Shown here piece after piece: positions 57,835 to 64,000 of a DNA stretch of 64,000 nt (within the stretch, counting starts at the first letter, position 1; each line of letters opens with the position of its first letter). Source of the stretch: Allocoprobacillus halotolerans (GTDB lineage: Bacteria; Bacillota_I; Bacilli_A; Erysipelotrichales; Coprobacillaceae). The position numbers and the translations under genes were made by a program. The stretch lies in assembly GCF_024399475.1 (NCBI RefSeq), contig NZ_CP101620.1, forward strand, positions 1,469,608 to 1,533,607, read 5' to 3'. Below the pieces are notes generated by a model. It was given only the letters and a program-made list of their open reading frames with translations, made no database searches and was not told the DNA's origin.

Positions 57835-58683
57835 ATGAATAAGATTGAAGTTGTGATTGTAACAGGAATGTCTGGGGCAGGAAAAACACAGGCAATGGCT
57901 ATTTTTGAAAATATGGAATATCGTTGTATTGATAATTATCCAATTCCTTTATTGAAGGAATTTGGAGATTTAATGCGTACTTCAACAAAATATTCTAAAG
58001 TGGCAATGGCAGTATCCTTAGGAGATGCGATTTTGGCTGTTCGTATTTTATCAAATATGGATTGGGTTGATTTAACAGTTATTTTTCTTGATTGTGATGA
58101 TAAAGTTTTACTTTCACGTTATAAACAGACAAGACGTTCTCACCCATTGATGATTAGTAATGTGGCTTCATCTCTGGTTGATGCGATTGAATTTGAACGT
58201 GAAATGGCTGATCCTATTAGTCAATTAGCTAGTATTGTGATTGATACAACACTATTAAAACCAGCAAAATTACAAGATAAATTAGAAAGTTATTTTTATA
58301 AAGGAAATCGTGATACTTTCAGAGTTTCCTTTATTTCCTTTGGATATAAACATGGCATTCCTAGAGATGCTGATTTATTGTTAGATGTTCGTTTTCTACC
58401 AAATCCTTTTTATATTGAAAGTTTAAGAAAACTGACGGGAAATGATAAAGAAGTTTATGATTACGTTATGTCACAAAGTGAAACGCAGGAATTTGTGCAA
58501 AGAACGATTGAATATTATGATTATTTACTGAAAAAGTATGAGGAAGAAGGAAAAATGCAAATGATTATTGGAATAGGTTGTACAGGGGGTCAACATCGTT
58601 CTGTTACCCTTACGAATTATTTTGCTGATCATTATGCTGAGTATTATCAAGTTTACAAATGGCATCGAGATGCTGATCATTAA
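57835..58683 (+). CDS. rapZ: RNase adapter / nucleotide-binding protein RapZ (YvcJ)
   Basis: 282 residues from ATG 57835 after AGAGGGTGAG; a longer frame to 57793 crosses the likely promoter. Walker A TGMSGAGKTQAMAIFENMEY then RCIDNYP; C-terminal signature GIGCTGGQHRSVTLTNY. YvcJ/RapZ binds nucleotides and, in E. coli, steers RNase E to small RNAs. Directly followed by whiA; yvcK, which usually lies between them, is absent. Confidence 0.94.
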   Translation: MNKIEVVIVTGMSGAGKTQAMAIFENMEYRCIDNYPIPLLKEFGDLMRTSTKYSKVAMAVSLGDAILAVRILSNMDWVDLTVIFLDCDDKVLLSRYKQTRRSHPLMISNVASSLVDAIEFEREMADPISQLASIVIDTTLLKPAKLQDKLESYFYKGNRDTFRVSFISFGYKHGIPRDADLLLDVRFLPNPFYIESLRKLTGNDKEVYDYVMSQSETQEFVQRTIEYYDYLLKKYEEEGKMQMIIGIGCTGGQHRSVTLTNYFADHYAEYYQVYKWHRDADH

Positions 58684-58695
58684 GGAGGGTTTAGG

Positions 58696-59643
58696 ATGAT
58701 TTCTTTTTCAAGAGTCGTCAAAGAAGAAATTGTTTTTAATGATTTTGATCAAGCATGTGAAAAAGCAATTTTATGTGCAATGATTAAAATTATTGGAACA
58801 TTGTCATTAAATCAAGCTGGGTTATCACTCACATTAAGAACTGAAAATGCGAAAATAGCATCTAAGTTGCATAAGTTTTTAAAAGATTTATATCAGCCCC
58901 ATATTGAATTTAGGGTATCTAGAAAAATGAAATTAAAGAAAAATAATATTTATATTTTGATGGTTTCTAAAGCGAGAGAGATTTTAGAAGATTTGCACTT
59001 AATGGAAGGAATAGGTATGCAAAGTTTCCCTGATATACGTTATTTAGAAACAGATGCAAAGAAAAGGGCTTATCTAGCAGGCGTGTTTTTATCTTGTGGC
59101 AGTGTGAATAATCCAGATACTTCTAACTATCATTTAGAAATGAGTGTGACTGAACCCGAATATGCTTCGTTTATTATGGAATTAATGAATCATTATGATT
59201 TGAATGCGAAAATGATTAAAAGACGTAATAAATATGTTGTTTATTTGAAATCTGCAGAAAAGATTGGTGATTTTTTAAGAGCCATAGGAGCTTCTCAATC
59301 AGTCATGAATTTTGAAATGACACGTATTGATCGTTCGATGGCTAATACTGTCAACCGATGGAATAATTGCGATATCGCTAATGAAGTGAAGGCGATGAGT
59401 GCCTCTTCTTCACAGATTGAAGATATAGCTTATATTATTGATAAAGTTGGTATTGAAATTTTAGATGATAAAACACGTATGGTAGCAATGTTGCGTTTAG
59501 AAAATCCTGAACTCACATTAAATGAGTTGGCGGATGCCTATGTTGAACAAACTGGACAAACCATCAGTAAGTCAGGATTACATCATCGTTTTAAAAAGAT
59601 TAAAGATGAGGCTATGAAAATACGTCAAATGGAGAATCAATAG
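58696..59643 (+). CDS. whiA: DNA-binding protein WhiA
   Basis: 315 residues. N-terminal LAGLIDADG-like domain (KKRAYLAGVFLSCGSVNNPD) and a C-terminal HTH (ASSSQIEDIAYIIDKVGIEI, LTLNELADAYVEQTGQTISK). WhiA affects division and chromosome segregation in Firmicutes. ALE GIG-type RAIGASQSVMNFEMTRIDRS and NRWNNCDIAN are typical. Twelve bases after rapZ, so same operon. Confidence 0.94.
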   Translation: MISFSRVVKEEIVFNDFDQACEKAILCAMIKIIGTLSLNQAGLSLTLRTENAKIASKLHKFLKDLYQPHIEFRVSRKMKLKKNNIYILMVSKAREILEDLHLMEGIGMQSFPDIRYLETDAKKRAYLAGVFLSCGSVNNPDTSNYHLEMSVTEPEYASFIMELMNHYDLNAKMIKRRNKYVVYLKSAEKIGDFLRAIGASQSVMNFEMTRIDRSMANTVNRWNNCDIANEVKAMSASSSQIEDIAYIIDKVGIEILDDKTRMVAMLRLENPELTLNELADAYVEQTGQTISKSGLHHRFKKIKDEAMKIRQMENQ

Positions 59644-59645
59644 CT

Positions 59646-59882
59646 ATGGAAAATATTAATATCCGATTTGGGAGAAGGATTAAAGAATTGCGTTTAATGC
59701 AAAATGTTTCTCAGGAAGAATTAGGGTTTCGTTGTCAATTATCTAAAAACTATGTGTCAGATGTCGAAAGAGGACGTCGTAATGTTTCTTTAAAAGCTGT
59801 TGAAAAATTTGCATTAGGATTAAAAGTGCCAGTTTATTATTTATTTGTCTGGCATGATGAGGAAGAAACAGTTCATTTATAG
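59646..59882 (+). CDS. XRE-type helix-turn-helix protein
   Basis: 78 residues: RIKELRLMQNVSQEELGFRC and QLSKNYVSDVERGRRNVSLK form a complete XRE/Cro HTH. The ATG is three bases after the whiA stop, so translation is probably coupled. Target unknown. Confidence 0.85.
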   Translation: MENINIRFGRRIKELRLMQNVSQEELGFRCQLSKNYVSDVERGRRNVSLKAVEKFALGLKVPVYYLFVWHDEEETVHL

Positions 59883-59925
59883 TTTATATTTATCATATAG
59901 ACTATATCGCAAAAGGAGAAATGTT

Positions 59926-60210
59926 ATGGGATATAATTTTATCTATTTGTTATGTGTTTTAGTGTTATTGATGTTAGCTTTAAGGCTATTTTTACCAATA
60001 TTAATGGTTTTAATTGGTGTAGGTATTGTGATTTGGTTAATTAGAAGACTTTTGACTTCTCATCATAAACGTCAATATGAGGATGAAGATGATCGTAGTT
60101 ATTATGAATCTATTTATCAGGAACATCAAAACCAAAATCAAAATGAAGATGTTATTGATGTTGATTATAAAGTTGTTGATGAACAGGAAAATCCACATCA
60201 ACAGTCATAG
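59926..60210 (+). CDS. Small membrane protein with acidic tail
   Basis: 94 residues from ATG 59926, eight bases after AAAGGAG. Two closely spaced hydrophobic helices (FIYLLCVLVLLMLALRLF and ILMVLIGVGIVIWLI) and a charged Asn/Gln/Glu-rich cytoplasmic tail (YQEHQNQNQNEDVIDVDYKV). No family recognised. Between the HTH gene and the zinc-ribbon gene in one run. Confidence 0.75.
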   Translation: MGYNFIYLLCVLVLLMLALRLFLPILMVLIGVGIVIWLIRRLLTSHHKRQYEDEDDRSYYESIYQEHQNQNQNEDVIDVDYKVVDEQENPHQQS

Positions 60211-60222
60211 GGGGATTAAGAT

Positions 60223-61476
60223 ATGTTTTGTCCAAAATGTCAAAATGAATTAAATGATGATATGAACTTCTGTCCACATTGTGGCTATCAAGTCAAACGT
60301 TGTCCATATTGTCATCAATTAATTAAAGAAGGGGATTTATATTGTTCTGCATGTGGCAGATCATTACAAACAACACCCCATGATCAGATGGGTGGCTATT
60401 ATCAACCACTTTTCTATGATGAAACACCAGTCCAAGATGAAGAAAAAACTGATTTTAAAAAAGTACCCGTGAAACAAAAAGTAAATAAAGTGGTTGTACT
60501 TGTTAGTGTCATTGTTTTAGTGATTTTAACAGTTTTATCTTATGAATATCTAGAACATGGACCTACTTTAACGCAACAATCACCACAAATATCTTTACCA
60601 CAGGAGGACATGACAATTGCTGGTCAAACGGTAGAGTCAAGTCTTATTGGTAATATTAATCAAAATGGTCAAGCTTATTTTGATGGAAAAGATCTTTATT
60701 TATGTGATTCAAATGGCTATCTTGTGCGTATGAATCAAAATCTTGATCAACAAGAAACAATTCTAGCTAAATCATGCCAGTATATTACCATACATAATGA
60801 TAAAATTTATTATACTGATGAAAATAATTATTTTTGTGAAATGTCAAAAGATGGTCAAAATCAAAAAACTTTGATTTCTAAGGATATATATTATCCTTGT
60901 ATTGATAATGATAAACTCTATTATCAATTGGATGAAGATGATGAATCTCTTTATGTTTATGATTTTCAATCACAAAAACAAACCAAACTAAACAATCGAC
61001 ATTCTTATTGTATAAATATTGTAGATGATATGATTTATTATAGTTCGACAGATGGAATTTATCGTATTCATAAAGATGGGAAAAATGATGAAAAGATTAT
61101 TAGTGGGAAGTCAGGAAATGTTATTTATTCTCAAGGAAAACTTTACTATTTATCAACTGAAGGTCTTTGTGCCCTTGATATAAAAAGTGAAAAAGTAACA
61201 GTAGTAGAAGAAAATGCTGCTATTTTCTTAAATATGAATGACCAGTATCTTTTTTATCAATCTATGGATGGTAGTGTTGTTCGATATGATTTATCTAGCC
61301 AAGAAGAAAAAACAATTTATAATGGGTTGGTAGAAAATTGTTATATTGCTGGAGATAAACTGATTATCAAAACAAGTTCATCTCTTTATCAACAGGAGAG
61401 TTATTCTGTGGTAATGGATTTTGATGGTTTACAACAGCGTCGATTATTTTTTAATGGTCAAGGAGAGTATATTTAA
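60223..61476 (+). CDS. Double zinc-ribbon membrane protein with DUF5050-type propeller
   Basis: 417 residues. Two zinc ribbons (MFCPKCQNELNDDMNFCPHC and KRCPYCHQLIKEGDLYCSAC), one membrane helix (VVVLVSVIVLVILTVLSYEY), then an extracytoplasmic domain with repeating blades such as YITIHNDKIYYTDENNYFCE, CINIVDDMIYYSSTDGIYRI and NVIYSQGKLYYLSTEGLC, matching the DUF5050/prolow-density-receptor-like propeller. Possibly an envelope sensor. Its stop overlaps the next ATG by one base. Confidence 0.82.
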   Translation: MFCPKCQNELNDDMNFCPHCGYQVKRCPYCHQLIKEGDLYCSACGRSLQTTPHDQMGGYYQPLFYDETPVQDEEKTDFKKVPVKQKVNKVVVLVSVIVLVILTVLSYEYLEHGPTLTQQSPQISLPQEDMTIAGQTVESSLIGNINQNGQAYFDGKDLYLCDSNGYLVRMNQNLDQQETILAKSCQYITIHNDKIYYTDENNYFCEMSKDGQNQKTLISKDIYYPCIDNDKLYYQLDEDDESLYVYDFQSQKQTKLNNRHSYCINIVDDMIYYSSTDGIYRIHKDGKNDEKIISGKSGNVIYSQGKLYYLSTEGLCALDIKSEKVTVVEENAAIFLNMNDQYLFYQSMDGSVVRYDLSSQEEKTIYNGLVENCYIAGDKLIIKTSSSLYQQESYSVVMDFDGLQQRRLFFNGQGEYI

Positions 61477-61811
61477 TGATTGTTGTTTTGGTGTCGGCAC
61501 GATATAAGCGTATTTTACAATGGTTACAGAATGCCCCTATAGAAAGTATTCAATCCATTGAAGTTGTGAAACAAATAGGACCTAAATTATTTTTGTATGT
61601 TGATACGACACTTTCATATTCACAGATTATTCAATCTTTTAAACAACGTATTTATGAAAGTGGTGGAGTGATGTATGTTTGTCAGTTTTATTGCATTTTT
61701 AATGGAATGATAGATTATAATGAGTATTTATCTGATGAAACAAAATTATCCATGCCTTATTATCAATCACAAAAGAAAGATATTTTAGAATCTGAATATT
61801 TCAAGAAATAG
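61476..61811 (+). CDS. Hypothetical protein
   Basis: 111 residues, soluble, starting MIVVLVSARYKRILQWLQNA. Compact alpha/beta pattern without known motifs. Coupled to the zinc-ribbon gene (TAATG) and ended by a terminator. Not recognised. Confidence 0.65.
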   Translation: MIVVLVSARYKRILQWLQNAPIESIQSIEVVKQIGPKLFLYVDTTLSYSQIIQSFKQRIYESGGVMYVCQFYCIFNGMIDYNEYLSDETKLSMPYYQSQKKDILESEYFKK

Positions 61812-61832
61812 TTGCCTTCAGGCGACTTTTTT
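61811..61832 (+). terminator. Terminator
   Basis: GTTGCC-TTCA-GGCGAC hairpin followed by TTTTTT; the first arm begins at the stop codon's last base. Confidence 0.88.
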
Positions 61833-61913
61833 CATATAAAGATGTATAAATTTCATAGCAATCCTTGGTAACAGGTGCTATAATAGTGCATATATTAAAA
61901 ATGAGGTAAAATT

Positions 61914-63266
61914 ATGTTGATAAAAGAGATTATTGAAGCAACTGGTGGAACGTTGTTAAGTGGAAATATGAATGATGATATTCATGGCTTTACACAAGAT
62001 ACAAGACAAATTCATAAGGGAGATATGTATATTCCATTGGTTGGTGAAAAAAATGATGGACATCAATTTATAAAGCAGGCTTTTGAAGCAGGAGCAAGTT
62101 CAATTATCACTGCTCATCCTATTGATGATACAAGTCATAATGTGATTTTAGTGAAAGATACTTTACAGGCATTAACTGATATGGCGACTTATTTAAGAAA
62201 ACATCGTCATGTTAAGGTTGTTGGTATTACTGGTAGTGTTGGAAAAACGAGTACCAAAGATATGATTTATGCAGTTGTATCTAGTCAATATAAAACATTG
62301 AAAACATTAGGTAATTATAATAACCATATTGGTTTGCCTTTGACAATATTAAGACATCAAGATGAAGAAGTTATGGTTTTGGAAATGGGGATGAATCATC
62401 TTGAGGAAATTCATCATTTAACAATGATTGCTAAACCTGATGTTGCTTGTATTACAAATGTTGGTACAGCTCATATTGGTGAACTTGGTTCACGTGAAAA
62501 TATCTTAAAAGCAAAAATGGAAATTGTTGACGGATTAAGTGAACAAGGAACTTTGATTATTAATGATGATAATGATATGTTGCATACTGTTTCATGTGAT
62601 TGTTGTCATGTTGTACGCATTGGACAAAATGATGATTGTCAGCTAAAAGCACACCATATTCAATTATTGTTGGAAGAATCTTATTTTGATTTAGATTATC
62701 AAGGACAAACTTATCAAGTACATGTTCCGGTTTCTGGTGAACATTTTGTGAGTAATGCTTTAATGGCGATTGCAGTTGGTTTATCTTTGAATATTGATAT
62801 AGACAAATGTATTGCCGGGATTGAAAGATTTGAACTCACAAAAAATCGTATGGATATCATTGCGTTAAGTGATAATGTGAAAATGATAGATGGCACATAT
62901 AATGCTAATCTTGATTCAATGAAATCAAGTTTGGATGTTTTAGCAAAATATCCAGAAAGAAAGATTGCTGTTTTAGCGGACATGTTAGAATTAGGAGAAT
63001 ATGAAAAGGCGTTCCATGAAGAAGTTGGAGAATATGTGGCAAAGAAACAAATCGATTTGTTGATGGCAGTTGGTCAGGCAAGTCAAAATATTGTACACAT
63101 AGCTAAAAATCATGGAATAGAAGCTTATCATTTTGAAAATAACCAACAATTGATTCAAAGGCTTGTTGAAGTGATGCAACCCCATGATGTTATTTTATTA
63201 AAAGGTTCTCATGGTATGCATCTTCAAGAAGTTGTGGAATATTTAAAGGAGAAATATAAAAAATGA
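61914..63266 (+). CDS. murF: UDP-MurNAc-tripeptide-D-Ala-D-Ala ligase
   Basis: 450 residues, Mur ligase. N-terminal domain GFTQDTRQIHKGDMYIPLVG, ATP site VVGITGSVGKTSTKDMIYAV, LGNYNNHIGLPLTIL, MGMNHLEEIHHLTMIAKPDV and the C-terminal IDGTYNANLDSMKSSLDVLA. It adds D-Ala-D-Ala to the peptidoglycan precursor in the cytoplasm. Overlaps ddl by four bases, so both steps of D-Ala-D-Ala use are cotranslated. A TATAAT box lies about 25 bases upstream. Confidence 0.95.
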   Translation: MLIKEIIEATGGTLLSGNMNDDIHGFTQDTRQIHKGDMYIPLVGEKNDGHQFIKQAFEAGASSIITAHPIDDTSHNVILVKDTLQALTDMATYLRKHRHVKVVGITGSVGKTSTKDMIYAVVSSQYKTLKTLGNYNNHIGLPLTILRHQDEEVMVLEMGMNHLEEIHHLTMIAKPDVACITNVGTAHIGELGSRENILKAKMEIVDGLSEQGTLIINDDNDMLHTVSCDCCHVVRIGQNDDCQLKAHHIQLLLEESYFDLDYQGQTYQVHVPVSGEHFVSNALMAIAVGLSLNIDIDKCIAGIERFELTKNRMDIIALSDNVKMIDGTYNANLDSMKSSLDVLAKYPERKIAVLADMLELGEYEKAFHEEVGEYVAKKQIDLLMAVGQASQNIVHIAKNHGIEAYHFENNQQLIQRLVEVMQPHDVILLKGSHGMHLQEVVEYLKEKYKK

Positions 63267-64000
63267 GAAAATTAATGATTGTTTGTGGGGGACAATCCAC
63301 AGAAAATTTGATTTCAAGAATGTCTTGTACATCAGTTTTAAAAAATCTTCATAGAGAAAGTTATGATTTAACTTTGGTAGGTATTGATTTATCTGGTGAG
63401 TGGTATTTATTAGATGATATGCAAGAAGATTTGGCTTTAGACTCTTGGCTAGAAGGAGCCAAGCCTATTGAAGATGTTTATCATTTACTAAAACAGCAAG
63501 ATGTTGTTTTTCCTGTTCTTCATGGTCTTTATGGAGAAGATGGAACAATTCAAGGATTGTTTGAATTAGCCAATGTACCTTATGTGGGATGTCGTACCTT
63601 GGCTTCAAGTGTCGCAATGGATAAAATTTATACAAAGAAAATCTTAGAAACTGTTGGAATTCCACAAGTGAAATCTTTATATGTTAAGAAAAGATATGAT
63701 GGTCAATATGTAGTAGTCGATTCTCAGTTTAATGAAAATAAAGATGTAGTAAGTGTTGTGAAAGAAAAATTAGGGTTCCCATGCTTTGTTAAAGCGAGTC
63801 GTTCTGGTTCAAGTGTAGGATGTTATCGTGTTGATGAAGAAACAAACTTTTTAGATATATTACATCAAGCTGGACAATATGATAGTCATATTGTTGTGGA
63901 AGAATGTATTGATTGCATTGAACTTGAAACAGCAGTTTTAGGAAATGATGATCCGATTGTATCACGTGTTGGTCAGATTATGCCCCATGGTGAATTTTAT
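63263..64000 (+). CDS. ddl: D-alanine-D-alanine ligase (partial, runs off window)
   Basis: Starts MRKLMIVCGGQSTENLISRM inside the murF stop (ATGA). Shows the Ddl N-terminal domain (CGGQSTE), VVFPVLHGLYGEDGTIQGLF then ELANVPYVGC, MDKIYTKKILETVGIP and the ATP-grasp segment FPCFVKASRSGSSVGCYRV. 246 codons are visible; the catalytic C-terminal part is beyond the window. It makes the D-Ala-D-Ala used by MurF. Confidence 0.95.
   Translation, partial: MRKLMIVCGGQSTENLISRMSCTSVLKNLHRESYDLTLVGIDLSGEWYLLDDMQEDLALDSWLEGAKPIEDVYHLLKQQDVVFPVLHGLYGEDGTIQGLFELANVPYVGCRTLASSVAMDKIYTKKILETVGIPQVKSLYVKKRYDGQYVVVDSQFNENKDVVSVVKEKLGFPCFVKASRSGSSVGCYRVDEETNFLDILHQAGQYDSHIVVEECIDCIELETAVLGNDDPIVSRVGQIMPHGEFY

Overview
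The window is chromosomal DNA from a very AT-rich, low-GC Gram-positive bacterium. Strong GGAGG ribosome sites, a T-box lysyl-tRNA synthetase, WhiA/RapZ, FtsEX, an LPXTG-like wall protein, many Cof-type HAD phosphatases and the IS families point to a gut Firmicute. Erysipelotrichia (Coprobacillaceae-like) is my best guess; this is inference from gene content, with no database search.

Layout. 1-1.88 kb: an IS1182-type transposase cut by an IS3 element. 1.9-5.7 kb: RpiR-type regulator, BioY, DusB, a decayed AraC regulator and a small membrane protein. 5.7-8.25 kb: an Fst/par-like type I toxin-antitoxin locus, an IS1634-type remnant inside a 92-bp direct repeat, and an IS1202-group element. 8.5-10.3 kb: lysS with T-box leader and consensus promoter. 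10.5-15.1 kb: an Rpn-type nuclease and a fused ABC/FtsX transporter. 15.2-20.1 kb: HAD, AEC transporter, NUDIX, HAD, VOC pseudogene, ROK and RbsD-like genes. 20.1-21.9 kb: an IS110-family element. 22-26.1 kb: sugar acetyltransferase, CmpB-like permease, a MocR regulator divergent from an ECF vitamin S component, and tRNA-Thr(CGT). 26.4-31.6 kb: HAD, a broken Rpn gene, O-antigen-ligase-like protein, RNA methyltransferase and lipid kinase. 31.7-34.6 kb: a MerR regulon with three 19-bp-spacer promoters. 34.8-39.8 kb: asparagine synthetase, FtsEX and a nucleotide kinase. 39.8-41.4 kb: an intact IS4-like element with a 9-bp target duplication. 41.4-48.4 kb: PgsA, GpmI and membrane or zinc-ribbon envelope proteins. 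48.4-54.4 kb: an IS1634-type element with a 256-bp target duplication, itself split by a four-gene Tn7/Mu-like transposon. 54.3-64 kb: HAD, HisC, PpaX-like, TrxB, RapZ, WhiA, small membrane proteins, MurF and Ddl.

Two themes dominate. First, mobile DNA: at least seven elements, several nested, some with unusual long target duplications. Second, about twenty otherwise well-conserved genes, including ftsX, asnB, gpmI and a fused ABC transporter, are broken by one-base changes in homopolymers, nearly all deletions such as A7 to A6. This looks like a sequencing or assembly artefact, so I annotate those genes as single reading units with the break noted. Genes broken in other ways (AraC, VOC, Rpn2, bile-salt-hydrolase-like fragment) are more likely true decay.
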